From Bacteroides sp. 519 (GTDB taxonomy: Bacteria > Bacteroidota > Bacteroidia > Bacteroidales > Bacteroidaceae), in the NCBI RefSeq assembly GCF_010500955.1, contig NZ_QVMJ01000011.1, positions 1-64,000 of the forward strand: 64,000 bases of DNA, in the 5' to 3' direction. This document shows, piece after piece, positions 42,539-54,436 of the stretch (its first letter is position 1; each line of letters opens with the position of its first letter). The translations under genes and the position numbers were made by a program. The notes under the pieces are model-generated. The model saw only the letters and a program-made list of their open reading frames with translations, was not told where the DNA came from and did no database searches.

Positions 42539-44473
42539 TTAATTAGAATAAGTTGTTTCGGAAGCTTTTGCATCTTCCAGATTATCAAATGGAGCTATAT
42601 TGTGTTCGTATCCGGCATATCCGTAATTCTGATTGATTCTTCCTTCGCGGTTAGAGTCGATAGTAGATTGCGGAACCGGCCAATGAATATGGTAAGGAGC
42701 AATTGTATATTCAACTCCCGAACGTGTTTTTACACCTTTATTATAGTAGTTGTTATATTTGGTTATGCGTTCAAACCAGTAATTGCTTTCTCCTAACTTA
42801 TCTTCGGTATAGGTTTTACCAAACTCGTCGGTTTTACCTGTCCGGGCAAAGATGTACGATACGCGGCTCAGCTCTACATGTCTCCACTCTTCATAAAAGA
42901 GTTCGCGGGCTCTTTCGTCCATAATAACCCCCATGTTCATGTCGGCTGCTGTAAACAACTTGCTACATTGGGCACGTTTGCGTATTGTATTAACATCGTC
43001 GGCTGCTTTTCCTAATTCACCTTTCCAGAAGTACGCTTCGGCTCTCAGCAAATACGTTTCGGCAAGGCGGAATAAATACCAGTCGGCCGATCCTCCTTCG
43101 TAAGTAGTTTGAGTTTCCTTGCGTGGATCTTCAATCCATACTTTATAATGAGGCCAATTAAACCAGCTTCTGATGGTGTCCGAGCATAATAGCTTGCCTT
43201 CGTCGTTATACCGGCGAAGATTTTGGCCATAATACTCGTTGGTGCCTTTCAAGCTGGGTTCGTTGTACTTTAACTGTTCCATTGTCATCCAGTTGCCATG
43301 TTCTACGCTGTGGCGTAAATCGGTTGCATCGTTTAACCACATTGAGTGTTCGGCATGATATGTTGGACGTATACGTGCAATACCACGGCCATATGCTCTT
43401 CTGTAATCATACTCGTTATTAAGGATGGCTGCTGTCATTGCACCCGATTTACTATCGGGTGTTAAAATACAGAAGTCGTTGGTTCCCGCCCAAAAAGGAA
43501 CACAGTTTCGCATGGTTCTTATCAACACCCGGCTTGCTTGCGATTCTTCACGGTTAACCATAAACTGAATTACTTCTTTATTTGCCGAAATGCCTTTGTT
43601 CTCGGGTCTGTGTAAATCCCAGATAACATTTCTTACAACTTTATGTACCGATGGGGTTGGATCAACAAATTGTCCGAAAGGTTCAGTCATCAGTGCATAT
43701 CCCGAATTATTAATCAGCTCGTTGGCTTCGGCAATTGCTTTGTCGAATTCGCCTTGTGCCAGATAGCATTTAATAAGCAGGTGCCTACATGCTCCTTTGG
43801 TAACCATGCCACCATAGTCGGCAACTGCTGGTACGTGTTTTACAGCAAATTCCAAATCGGAGGTTATCATATCCAGAATAACGCCTCTTTTGGTCGACTG
43901 ATAGTCAAACTTGGGTCCTCGAACTTCTTGGGTAAATAAAGGTATATCTTTGTACTGGAATATCAGATAAAGATACCTGAAACTACGGTGAAAGTAGGCT
44001 CTTCCCAACATTTCATCGTGCAGTTGCTGATCGATACCTTTAATACTTGCCAGATTGGTAATGATTGAGTTGGCATATTTAATTCCATAATAACCCTGTG
44101 TCCAGTAATAACCAATTCTGGTTGTGGCAGAACTATTACCACTACAGTCGGGGGTTAACAATGTAATCATATCCATGGACGAATCCGTTGGCGAGGTTCG
44201 GTCGGTTGTTCCATTTACAGCAATGTCAGATAAGAGCGTTTCTGTATTAATAGGTGCACTATCAGCATTGTTGTCATCACTCGAGAAAAACAAGTGACGC
44301 ATATGCTTGTCGCATGTGGTTAATGCCGACTGAAGTCCTTCTTTGGTTGTAAAGGTAGTCGATGGTTCATAAAAAGAAAGTGGATCGGGTTTCAGAAAAT
44401 CTTCACTACACCCTGATAAAAGTAACCCTGTTATGGACACTCCTATTGTTAATATAATATTTTTTCTTTTCAT
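42539..44473 (-). CDS. SusD-like nutrient-binding lipoprotein (enzyme-less locus)
   Basis: A 644-residue SusD/RagB protein with lipobox cysteine C22 (LLLSGC). The N-terminus CSEDFLKPDPLSFYEPSTTF and the segments GRAYFHRSFRYLYLIFQYKDIPLFTQEV and RARELFYEEWRHVELSRVSYIF are family hallmarks. It pairs with the SusC-like protein 14 bp upstream. No glycoside hydrolase, lyase or sulfatase follows, so the cargo may be a simple oligosaccharide, glycoprotein fragment or other nutrient. Confidence 0.95.
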   Translation of the reverse strand: MKRKNIILTIGVSITGLLLSGCSEDFLKPDPLSFYEPSTTFTTKEGLQSALTTCDKHMRHLFFSSDDNNADSAPINTETLLSDIAVNGTTDRTSPTDSSMDMITLLTPDCSGNSSATTRIGYYWTQGYYGIKYANSIITNLASIKGIDQQLHDEMLGRAYFHRSFRYLYLIFQYKDIPLFTQEVRGPKFDYQSTKRGVILDMITSDLEFAVKHVPAVADYGGMVTKGACRHLLIKCYLAQGEFDKAIAEANELINNSGYALMTEPFGQFVDPTPSVHKVVRNVIWDLHRPENKGISANKEVIQFMVNREESQASRVLIRTMRNCVPFWAGTNDFCILTPDSKSGAMTAAILNNEYDYRRAYGRGIARIRPTYHAEHSMWLNDATDLRHSVEHGNWMTMEQLKYNEPSLKGTNEYYGQNLRRYNDEGKLLCSDTIRSWFNWPHYKVWIEDPRKETQTTYEGGSADWYLFRLAETYLLRAEAYFWKGELGKAADDVNTIRKRAQCSKLFTAADMNMGVIMDERARELFYEEWRHVELSRVSYIFARTGKTDEFGKTYTEDKLGESNYWFERITKYNNYYNKGVKTRSGVEYTIAPYHIHWPVPQSTIDSNREGRINQNYGYAGYEHNIAPFDNLEDAKASETTYSN

Positions 44474-44487
44474 TTTTCTGTTAGTTT

Positions 44488-47400
44488 TTAGAATGTTAAA
44501 CTTGCTCCGAAACTAAATGTTCTTGGTACATAAGATGGGTAGGCGGTGTTTGAGTTTCCTAAATATTCTGGGTCGGTATACCAGGGTTCTTTAGTCCACA
44601 CAGCAACGTTACGTATGCTTCCGGTAAGTCTTAGCCCTTCTATACGGTATTTAGACAAGTATTTCTTTGGTACATTATATTCCAGCGAGATGCTTTCCAA
44701 ACGTATAAACGATCTGTCTAATATCAACGGTGCACCCGATGCCCGGTTGGTAGCTCCTAAGCGGGCATATTTGTTGGTAGGTTTATCGGGTGTCCAATAG
44801 TTTATTTTATATTGGTTAAACCTTTCTGCCTCGTATCCTGTATTAATATAAGAAGTGGTAGCTTCTTTATGTCCCCATAGCGAATAGATGTTTACAGATG
44901 CTGTAAAGTTTTTCAAGAAGGTGAAATCATTTCTGAGCGACCAACGGAACTTAGGCGACCGTGAACCCAGAAACTCTTTATCTTCATTTGAATATTCGCG
45001 CTTGTCTATATTATACTTATCCAATACTTTGGGGTCGCCCGGCACTTGTTTGTATAAAGCGGCCTCTTCTTTTTCGTCTTCCTGCCATATACCCAGAAGT
45101 TTATAATTCCAAATTTCATTGATGTCTTTTCCTACAAACCATTTATTTGCTACATCGTCTACCTCTTTTACGCCAACAATGTTACCATCGGCATCCAGTA
45201 CGTTTTCGTAAGTGTAATAAAGGTGTACAATCTTATTGCGGTTCATAGAGAAATTAAAGGTCGAACCCCATTCAAAGTCTCTGTTTTTAATATTGACTGT
45301 GTTTACAGTTAATTCAAATCCTTTATTCAGTACTTTCCCTAAATTGGTTGTAATGTTACTGAAACCAGTTATTGTTGGAAGCGACTGATTCATAATTAAA
45401 TCTGTGGTTGGCATGTGATAATACTCAACACTACCGTTGATGCGGTGATTTAAGAAACCAAAATCTAAACCAAAGTTCCATGAAGTGGTTCTTTCCCAAC
45501 GCAGCTTAGGATTTGCCATACGATCAACATATAACTGTGAAATTTCTTTCAGTGCACCACCCGCATCCAGGTAAGCATATCCACCTGTACCCGATGTTAA
45601 ATTAGAAAGTGCTTTGTAAATTCCAATACTTCGGTTACCATTTGATCCCCACGAGGCTCTTAGTTTACCATAGTTCATGGCATCCCATTTAAAGAAACTT
45701 TCGTTTGCGAAGTTCCAAGCCAAAGCAACAGAACCAAAAGTTGCTCTTGGGTTGGAGGTACCAAAAGCCGAGTATCCATCACGACGTACCGATAGGGTGG
45801 CCATATATTTACTATCGAACGAGTAGAAAAGTCTACCCAATAAAGCGTCTCCGGTGCTGTGTGTATCTTCACTACTGAACGAGCTCTTCATCTTGTTGGC
45901 TGTATTTATATAGTGATATCCCAAGGCATCGGTTGGTGTAAAATCACGGGCCGATATAAGTGTATACCATGTTTGGTGTTCTTCGGCTTCTTGTGATAGG
46001 GTAATGTTTACATTGTGTTTTTTAGCAAACGTATATTCCCAGTTAATGGTATTACTTACTACCCAATCGAAGTTTTTTTGTCCCGAACGGTCTACATATC
46101 CGTTATATTGTGTGCTCCAGGCAGGATGTTGCGACGATAGCCAATAGCGATTGTGGAACCATTGAAAACGGGGTGCAAAGTTAAGTGTATAATTAATGTT
46201 GAACGGAAGCTTTACTTTTGCACTAAGTATGGTGTTAAAGATGGTGTATCCTTTATCCAAATCCCTGTATTGGTTTTCGTATCTATAATTATACCCCTCG
46301 TTCAAAGAGTTTGCTCCCATGGGGCGGTAGGTTAAGTTACCTTCTTCATCATAAGGCAATGCATACGGAGAGTTTCTGGTAAGAACATCTCCTGTATTAA
46401 CTTTCAGGTTGCCATCAGTACGATTCTGGAAGTTAATATTAGCCCCAATGGTGAGGAAATTATTTACTATTGCATCGAGTTTCAGATTTGAGCGGATGGT
46501 GCTATAATCATCACCAACAATAACTCCTTTTGAATCAAGATAACCAAGAGACAGATAATAGTTTATCTTATCACTTCGTCCGGATAAGCTAATGTTATAA
46601 TCTTGCTTAATACCTGTGCGATAAGCTTCGTCGAACCAATTGTAGGTTTTTCCGGCAAGATAGTTTTCTTTTTCTTGTGGAAACAATCCTAAGCGGCTAA
46701 TCCACTTTTCTTCATCGCTTGCCGAGTCGTCGGTATAGGCTCTCCATTGTTCGGCAGTGATTCCGTATTTAGTCAGGTTCTCGGGGGTAGGTGCATAGTA
46801 TTTACCCGGATTTTTATCAAATCCTCCCGAACTGGTAAACCAGTCGCCACGGAATTTTAAATAACCTTCGGCATCATACACATCGCGATGTTTGCCCAGA
46901 GTTATTATACCTAAGCTGGCATCAAAGCGTACAACCGGTCTTTCGGTTTTTCCTTTTTTGGTAGTAATAATAACCACACCATTTGCCGATTTAGCTCCAA
47001 AGATAGCTGCCGAAGAAGCATCTTTTAAAACGTCAATCTGCTCAATGTCTTGTGGGTTGATTTCGGATAGTTCGCCAAAGAACACCACATTGTCAAGTAC
47101 AATGAGCGGAGAGTTTCCGGCCGATAGCGAGCGTTGCCCACGTACCATAATGTCTCCTCCTCCTTTAGCTGTGTTGTCAACACCTACATTTAACCCTGGT
47201 ACCCCACTACGCAAAAGGTCTTGAATACTGGTTGGGTTTTCTTTAATAAGATTGTCGGCTTTAACCTGCGATATTGCTCCGGTTAAGTCTTTTTTACGCA
47301 TTGTACCATAACCAATAACTACAACCTCATCCAGTGTTAATTGGTCTTCACGCATTACAATTTTCAATGTACTTTGATTTTTTATTGCAATTTCTTGTGC

Positions 47401-47955
47401 CAGATATCCAATAAAGCTGATCTGTAGTGTTGCATTTTCGGTAACATAAATAGAAAAATTACCATCAAGATCTGTAATCACTCCATTTTGTGCACCTTTT
47501 TCTACAACATTGGCCCCAATTATCGGTTCACCTCTTTCGTCGGTAATAGTTCCGGTAATTCGTTTTTGATTTTGTTGCGGGCTGTTCGAGCGTCCTGTTG
47601 AAAGTACAATGTACGATCCCTCAATTTCATAATTGATGTTTGAAGTTGCAAACAAGCTTTTAAGTATTCCCTGAATACTCGATTCCTTTTCATTAACAGA
47701 ATATTGCTGATTGATGTCTACATCTTTGGTATATACAAAGAGGTAGTTAGACTGCTTTTCTATCTCTTCGATAAATTCGTCTAAAGCAGCTGTTTTTTTA
47801 ATAGACAATTTGATGTTCTGTGAGTGAACGGATTCTGCATGCAAGGAAAACACAAAAAGAAATAAAACTAGTGTGGTTACCTTCATAATTCTAAAGATGT
47901 GTTTAGTTTGAGACTTTTTGACATAAAAGTCCCGAAGAAATGATTTTTTATTCAT
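44488..47955 (-). CDS. SusC-like TonB-dependent transporter with STN domain
   Basis: A 1155-residue protein. A signal peptide ends near SVHSQ (residue 46), an STN domain follows (about 48-118), then a carboxypeptidase-regulatory-like domain (133-205), TonB-box type DEVVVIGYG (209-217), plug and barrel ending FGASLTF. The residues before the hydrophobic stretch (MNKKSFLRDFYVKKSQTKHIF) form a long n-region; ATG at residue 24 is an alternative start. The STN domain links it to the FecR/sigma pair encoded upstream. Confidence 0.95.
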   Translation of the reverse strand: MNKKSFLRDFYVKKSQTKHIFRIMKVTTLVLFLFVFSLHAESVHSQNIKLSIKKTAALDEFIEEIEKQSNYLFVYTKDVDINQQYSVNEKESSIQGILKSLFATSNINYEIEGSYIVLSTGRSNSPQQNQKRITGTITDERGEPIIGANVVEKGAQNGVITDLDGNFSIYVTENATLQISFIGYLAQEIAIKNQSTLKIVMREDQLTLDEVVVIGYGTMRKKDLTGAISQVKADNLIKENPTSIQDLLRSGVPGLNVGVDNTAKGGGDIMVRGQRSLSAGNSPLIVLDNVVFFGELSEINPQDIEQIDVLKDASSAAIFGAKSANGVVIITTKKGKTERPVVRFDASLGIITLGKHRDVYDAEGYLKFRGDWFTSSGGFDKNPGKYYAPTPENLTKYGITAEQWRAYTDDSASDEEKWISRLGLFPQEKENYLAGKTYNWFDEAYRTGIKQDYNISLSGRSDKINYYLSLGYLDSKGVIVGDDYSTIRSNLKLDAIVNNFLTIGANINFQNRTDGNLKVNTGDVLTRNSPYALPYDEEGNLTYRPMGANSLNEGYNYRYENQYRDLDKGYTIFNTILSAKVKLPFNINYTLNFAPRFQWFHNRYWLSSQHPAWSTQYNGYVDRSGQKNFDWVVSNTINWEYTFAKKHNVNITLSQEAEEHQTWYTLISARDFTPTDALGYHYINTANKMKSSFSSEDTHSTGDALLGRLFYSFDSKYMATLSVRRDGYSAFGTSNPRATFGSVALAWNFANESFFKWDAMNYGKLRASWGSNGNRSIGIYKALSNLTSGTGGYAYLDAGGALKEISQLYVDRMANPKLRWERTTSWNFGLDFGFLNHRINGSVEYYHMPTTDLIMNQSLPTITGFSNITTNLGKVLNKGFELTVNTVNIKNRDFEWGSTFNFSMNRNKIVHLYYTYENVLDADGNIVGVKEVDDVANKWFVGKDINEIWNYKLLGIWQEDEKEEAALYKQVPGDPKVLDKYNIDKREYSNEDKEFLGSRSPKFRWSLRNDFTFLKNFTASVNIYSLWGHKEATTSYINTGYEAERFNQYKINYWTPDKPTNKYARLGATNRASGAPLILDRSFIRLESISLEYNVPKKYLSKYRIEGLRLTGSIRNVAVWTKEPWYTDPEYLGNSNTAYPSYVPRTFSFGASLTF

Positions 47956-48145
47956 ATCTTTGAAATGTCTAAGTTATTAATACAGTTAAAACATTGTGTT
48001 AATACATTATGCCGGTAGATGCGGGAACATTTATCGGCATTTTCTTTACGATAGGTCTTTCTGCATAGGCTAATAAAAGTGGTTAATGGTTAGTATTAAA
48101 TTTAAGTGTTGTAATTTTCAATCTATCAATTAACAGATTGAAACG

Positions 48146-49090
48146 TTATTTTATAAGCACAACATCTTCGTCTTTATTGCGTTCAAAAGTATATTGTCCT
48201 TCTCTTTGCATAATCCGTAATGCTTTATCAACACCATCGGATATGCGAAATTTGCCACTGAATACTTTATTCTCCAGTTGTTTGTTTTCTATAGTAATGC
48301 GTATTCCATAACATTTTTCAAAGCGTTTCATTAAATCAATAAAGTTTTGATTTTTAAAACAAATCAGTCCTTCCTTCCATCGATAAATGTCGTAATCCTT
48401 AATCTCGCTCGATAATAAAGTTCCATTATTATCCAAGGCTTTATAGCCGGGAGATAGTTTTATTTGTTGCAACGATTTTAGCGAAGTAACTAATACACTT
48501 CCATCCATCAGGGCTGTTTCAAAATTTGGTGAGGCGCTATAAGCATCTACATTGAACGATGTTCCTGATACCTCTATGGTGTGCCGAGAGGTTTGAACAA
48601 TAAACGGCCTTTCAGGATTGTGTTTTACTTCAAAGTAGGCTTCTCCATCCAGTTCAACTTTTCGGGTTGTTTCTGTGAAGAAAGACGGATAAGTTATTTT
48701 GCTGCGTGCATTTAACCACACATTTGTTCCGTCGGCCAGTTGTATGTTTGCCCGTTGCCCGGCAGGGACAGAAATCGTATTTATTGCTGCCTGATATTGT
48801 TCAAGCTGTTCGCTCATTTTCTTTGTGTACCATAAACTACCAGCCAAAAGCACAATAGCAACAATTGCAGCAACTCTGGTTAGTATAATAGCAAGTTTGG
48901 TTTGTTTCTTCTTTAAAGAATCTAGGTTTGTATCTTTATGGTCTAACAGTATCATTGCATCAAAAAACTCCCGTTCGCGTAGCAATGTTTTCCGGTTTTC
49001 TTCGGATGCTTCCAGCCAGACTCTAACTTCCTTCTTTTCTTTAGAAGATGCTATGCCTTCAAATAGTTTATGTAGTTTTTCTTTTTCCAT
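48146..49090 (-). CDS. FecR-family anti-sigma factor
   Basis: A 314-residue protein with a cytoplasmic N-terminal region, a membrane segment near 67-87 (AIILTRVAAIVAIVLLAG) and a periplasmic FecR domain (GTNVWLNARSKITYPSFF, EAYFEVKHNPERPFIV, SGTSFNVDAYS) plus DUF4974. It controls the sigma factor encoded at 49440-50003. The 349-bp gap to that gene, occupied by a repeat array, is unusually large for a sigma/FecR pair. Confidence 0.94.
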   Translation of the reverse strand: MEKEKLHKLFEGIASSKEKKEVRVWLEASEENRKTLLREREFFDAMILLDHKDTNLDSLKKKQTKLAIILTRVAAIVAIVLLAGSLWYTKKMSEQLEQYQAAINTISVPAGQRANIQLADGTNVWLNARSKITYPSFFTETTRKVELDGEAYFEVKHNPERPFIVQTSRHTIEVSGTSFNVDAYSASPNFETALMDGSVLVTSLKSLQQIKLSPGYKALDNNGTLLSSEIKDYDIYRWKEGLICFKNQNFIDLMKRFEKCYGIRITIENKQLENKVFSGKFRISDGVDKALRIMQREGQYTFERNKDEDVVLIK

Positions 49091-49192
49091 GCTTCTATAT
49101 ATAAAGCAGATGAGAAACAGAAAACCCTAAACGCAATATTGAATTTAACAATTGATGTTTGTTTTTATTCATTCGTAAATCATTACTGATTT

Positions 49193-49297
49193 TTATGCTG
49201 CAAAACGTGATTTCAAAATGCAGCATTTCACACTTTCAAAATGCAGCATTTTGATCGAACGAAATGCAGCATTTCATCAATGCAAAATGCAGCATTT
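49193..49297. repeat. array of five AAATGCAGCATTT units at exact 23-bp period
   Basis: Perfect copies begin at 49216, 49239, 49262 and 49285. A degenerate copy (TTATGCTGCAAAA) sits exactly 23 bp earlier at 49193. Each unit is a 6-bp inverted repeat around a central A. It lies between the sigma gene and fecR. Confidence 0.97.
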
Positions 49298-49316
49298 TGA
49301 AAATGGACAGTAAAAT

Positions 49317-49359
49317 CAGCCCTACAGCGCGTGTGGAGGGTGTTGGGCTGAGCTTTTTT
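49317..49359 (+). terminator. hairpin CAGCCCTACA/TGTTGGGCTG followed by T6
   Basis: Arms 49317-49326 and 49341-49350 pair with one mismatch and are followed by TTTTTT at 49354-49359 on the plus strand. No plus-strand gene precedes it, so on the minus strand it may end the sigma gene transcript, where the T-run is weaker. Confidence 0.55.
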
Positions 49360-49439
49360 ACATTTTTGATGCTTTTTATAGGTGTGAAATAGTTATACAG
49401 AAAAGCTTCTGTTGGAAGTTTTTTTATTTTCAGGAAACA

Positions 49440-50003
49440 TTAAATCCACCAGTTGCCGAATATAAACAGAGGAAAGTAATCTTTAAGAGCTATACGCAAT
49501 GCTTTGAGCGTTTTAGTTATGTGGTACTCTATGCTTTTTACACTAAGATTCAGTACAGCTGCAATTTCTTTATTGCTTTGATTATTAATTTTGCTACGGA
49601 TAAATATTTCGCGGGATAGCGGAGAGAGTGAGTGAAGTGTTTCTTTTATGATAGATTGAATTTCTTCCGAGAATATTTTTTCGGGGTTGCATGCTTCGAG
49701 TGTGGCTATGCGCAAATTCAATTCCCAATCTTCTTGCTTAGCCAAATAGGCTTCTACATTTTCGCGCGTTTGCTCATGCTGTAGGTGGTTGAGGCATCTG
49801 TTTTTAATAACAGTTAAAATGTATGCCGGTATATTGGTATTGTTAAGTTCATGCCGACGTTCCCAATAGTATATCAGGCTATCAATAACAATATCTTCGG
49901 CTGTTTCTAATTCGCCAACATAGGTTCTGGCAAAATGTGTAAACCGTTGTTTATAATCAAGGAAAAGTTTATTAAAACTATATGTGTCTTCCAAACCAGG
50001 CAT
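49440..50003 (-). CDS. ECF RNA polymerase sigma factor
   Basis: The preferred start ATG (50001-50003, MPGLEDTYSFNKLFLDYKQR) gives 187 residues; a longer frame adds MLILAAKRKI, which is less like the family. Region 2 (ELETAEDIVIDSLIYYWERR) and region 4 (REIFIRSKINNQSNKEIAAV then LNLSVKSIEYHITKTLKAL) are present. It should direct transcription of fecR-susC-susD at 42.5-49.1 kb. Confidence 0.92.
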   Translation of the reverse strand: MPGLEDTYSFNKLFLDYKQRFTHFARTYVGELETAEDIVIDSLIYYWERRHELNNTNIPAYILTVIKNRCLNHLQHEQTRENVEAYLAKQEDWELNLRIATLEACNPEKIFSEEIQSIIKETLHSLSPLSREIFIRSKINNQSNKEIAAVLNLSVKSIEYHITKTLKALRIALKDYFPLFIFGNWWI

Positions 50004-50043
50004 AATTTTTCTTTTCGCAGCTAAGATAAGCATATTTTTTATA

Positions 50044-50051
50044 TATCTTTG
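50044..50051 (+). promoter_or_regulatory. -7 box of the peptidase C26 gene
   Basis: TATCTTTG fits TAnnTTTG, 17 bp before the ATG, giving a short leader. Confidence 0.5.
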
Positions 50052-50068
50052 ATTACTATTATATTCTT

Positions 50069-50878
<810 letters not shown>

Positions 50879-50879
50879 T

Positions 50880-52025
<1,146 letters not shown>

Positions 52026-52083
52026 CGAAAATATGATTTGAAGAATGAATTATTTTATGTAAATTTGCAATACAACTTCGAAA

Positions 52084-53253
52084 TTGCATAAAATGAAGAG
52101 TGAATTTATTGAACGAGCTATAACATCTGCTATCAAAGAGGCTGCTAAATACTTTCCTGTGATAACTATAACAGGGCCACGCCAGTCCGGCAAAACAACT
52201 TTGATAAAGCATCTGTTTACCGAATTGACTTATTATTCATTGGAAAATCTAGATATTCGTAATTTTGCCATGAATGACCCAATAGCATTCCTCAATCAGG
52301 ATACAGGAGGAATGATTCTTGATGAAGTACAAAATGTGCCAGAATTATTATCATATATTCAGGGAATGGTCGATGAAGACTCATCAAAACGGTTTGTATT
52401 GTCGGGTAGTTCTCAATTTTCAATGCTAAAATCAATAACTCAATCTCTATCAGGAAGAACTGCTATTTTTGAACTGCTTCCTATGGCTTATTCTGAAGTT
52501 AAAGAAATGGCCGATAAAAAAACATTGGATGAATTATTGTTTGATGGTTTTTATCCGGCTATTTATGCAGGGAAAAATATAGCCTCTTATCTTTATCCAA
52601 ATTATGTGAAAACATATCTGGAGCGAGATGTACGTGATTTGTTGCAAATTAAAGATATGATTCAGTTTCAAACTTTCCTTCGTTTATGTGCCGGACGAAC
52701 TGCTAACTTGTTTGTGGCTTCAGAACTTGCCAACGAAGTTGGGGTTTCCAGCAATACTATAAAGTCTTGGTTGTCTGTTTTACAAACTTCTTACATAATA
52801 AGTCTGTTACCCCCTTATTTTGAAAATACAACTAAGCGGTTAACTAAGACTCCCAAAATATATTTTCTTGATACCGGATTAGCTTGTTACCTGTTGGGGA
52901 TTGAAACACCACAACAGCTGAGTAGAGATAAAAAAAGGGGAGATCTGTTTGAAAACTTTATAATTTCCGAAGCTTTAAAACAACGCTATAACAAAGGAAA
53001 AGAGAGTAATCTTTTCTTTTACAGAGATACCAATCAGAATGAAGTTGATTTACTACTGAAACATGGAGATCACTTTGATGCGATAGAAATTAAATCAGCC
53101 CAAACATACAATACCGAATTTGAGAAAGGTTTAAAAGTGGTTGATAAAACTTTTACAGGGAGGATTGACGACAAAATAATAGTTTATGCTGGGGCTTTTG
53201 AAAATACTGTGGGGAATATAAAGTTAGTCAATTATAAGAATCTTGAAGTTTAG
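52084..53253 (+). CDS. AAA-type ATPase with DUF4143 C-terminal domain
   Basis: A 389-residue protein with Walker A GPRQSGKTT (31-39), Walker B MILDEVQ (D80, E81), a sensor LSGSSQFSML, a conserved YVKTYLERDVRDL segment and a C-terminal nuclease-like NEVDLLLKHGDHFDAIEIKSA motif. ATG at residue 4 (MKSEFIERA) is an alternative start. Its role is not established. It is similar in architecture to, but clearly diverged from, the ATPase at 11801-13090. The frame continues close to the RidA-domain gene. Confidence 0.92.
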   Translation: MHKMKSEFIERAITSAIKEAAKYFPVITITGPRQSGKTTLIKHLFTELTYYSLENLDIRNFAMNDPIAFLNQDTGGMILDEVQNVPELLSYIQGMVDEDSSKRFVLSGSSQFSMLKSITQSLSGRTAIFELLPMAYSEVKEMADKKTLDELLFDGFYPAIYAGKNIASYLYPNYVKTYLERDVRDLLQIKDMIQFQTFLRLCAGRTANLFVASELANEVGVSSNTIKSWLSVLQTSYIISLLPPYFENTTKRLTKTPKIYFLDTGLACYLLGIETPQQLSRDKKRGDLFENFIISEALKQRYNKGKESNLFFYRDTNQNEVDLLLKHGDHFDAIEIKSAQTYNTEFEKGLKVVDKTFTGRIDDKIIVYAGAFENTVGNIKLVNYKNLEV

Positions 53254-53281
53254 GTTGAGGCCGGTGCTAAAAACGAATAAA

Positions 53282-54427
53282 ATGAATTATAGAAAACACT
53301 ATTTTACACCTTATAATATAGAAGCCGAAATCAGTTCCTTCGAACCAAAAGGTAAAGTTGCCGAGTATAACGTAATGCTGCATATAGACAATAAGAACGA
53401 GCCTTACGAAGAACAACTGAATAAACTCCATGCAGCCTATAAAGAACTGATAACATTAGATGTGTTCAAAAACGCCACACCTGTATTTAAAAGATATTTC
53501 CTTAGTGATGCAGCAAACCAAACCGAGATGCTGCAACACGTTCTGACAGCATTTGAACCGTGTGCCATATCCATTGTACAGCAACCTCCGTTAGATGGTA
53601 GCAAGATAGCTTTGTGGGTTTATTTTCAAACAGATATAACTGTTTTACCTGGCGATAACTTTGCAGTAACACATAACGGTTATACCCATTATTGGGATGC
53701 CAGCCTTTGTGTAGCTTCGGGCAATTCGGAAAATCAAACTACACAGTTATTGCAGAACTACGAAAACTATCTTGATTCACAGCAATGTAATATAAAGGAT
53801 AACTGTATTCGTACCTGGTTCTTTGTTCAGAATGTGGATGTTAACTATGCCGGAGTGGTAAAAGCACGCAAAGAGAATTTCATTGCTCAGGGTATGACTG
53901 AGAAAACACATTATATTGCCAGCACCGGAATTGAAGGTCGGCATGCCAACCCCAACGTTCATGTTCTTTTAGACACTTATGCTGTAAAAGGGCACAAGCC
54001 CGAACAAATGAAGCATCTGTATGCACCCACTCATCTGAATCCTACCTACGAATATGGTGTAACATTCGAGCGAGGGGTTGTAATGGAGTATGGTGACAGA
54101 AAACAGCTATATATTAGCGGAACGGCCAGTATCGACAATAAAGGTGTTGTGGTGCATGTAGGCGATGTTATTGCACAAACCCAGCGTATGTGCGAGAACG
54201 TAGGAAAGCTTCTTGAAGAAGGCGGAGCCACTTTTAATGATGTGGCTAAAATGATTGTCTATTTGCGCGACGTAGGTGATTATTCAAATGTGAAACATGT
54301 ATTCGAAGAGCGTTTCCCCGATATTCCCAAAGTTATCGTGCTGGCTCCCGTTTGCCGTCCGTTGTGGCTTATAGAGGTGGAGTGTGTGGCGATAAAGGAG
54401 AATAATTCGGGGTATAAAGAGTTCTAG
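53282..54427 (+). CDS. RidA/YjgF-domain protein with long N-terminal domain
   Basis: The start at 53282 (MNYRKHYFTPYNIEAEIS) gives 381 residues; a longer frame from 53243 overlaps the ATPase gene and adds 13 basic residues. The C-terminal 120 residues are a RidA domain (LYISGTASIDNKGVVVHVGD, GGATFNDVAKMIVYLRD). The N-terminal 250 residues resemble the two-lobed FkbO/Hyg5 chorismatase-like architecture, which is itself built on a RidA fold. The substrate is unknown; chorismate-like or imine chemistry is inference. Confidence 0.8.
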   Translation: MNYRKHYFTPYNIEAEISSFEPKGKVAEYNVMLHIDNKNEPYEEQLNKLHAAYKELITLDVFKNATPVFKRYFLSDAANQTEMLQHVLTAFEPCAISIVQQPPLDGSKIALWVYFQTDITVLPGDNFAVTHNGYTHYWDASLCVASGNSENQTTQLLQNYENYLDSQQCNIKDNCIRTWFFVQNVDVNYAGVVKARKENFIAQGMTEKTHYIASTGIEGRHANPNVHVLLDTYAVKGHKPEQMKHLYAPTHLNPTYEYGVTFERGVVMEYGDRKQLYISGTASIDNKGVVVHVGDVIAQTQRMCENVGKLLEEGGATFNDVAKMIVYLRDVGDYSNVKHVFEERFPDIPKVIVLAPVCRPLWLIEVECVAIKENNSGYKEF

Positions 54428-54436
54428 TTAACCAGA

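Noticed and set aside
49193..49297. Cluster of operator sites for the adjacent ECF sigma or FecR protein
   Set aside because: ECF promoters are not palindromic and FecR does not bind DNA; the five-fold equal spacing is shared with three unrelated loci.
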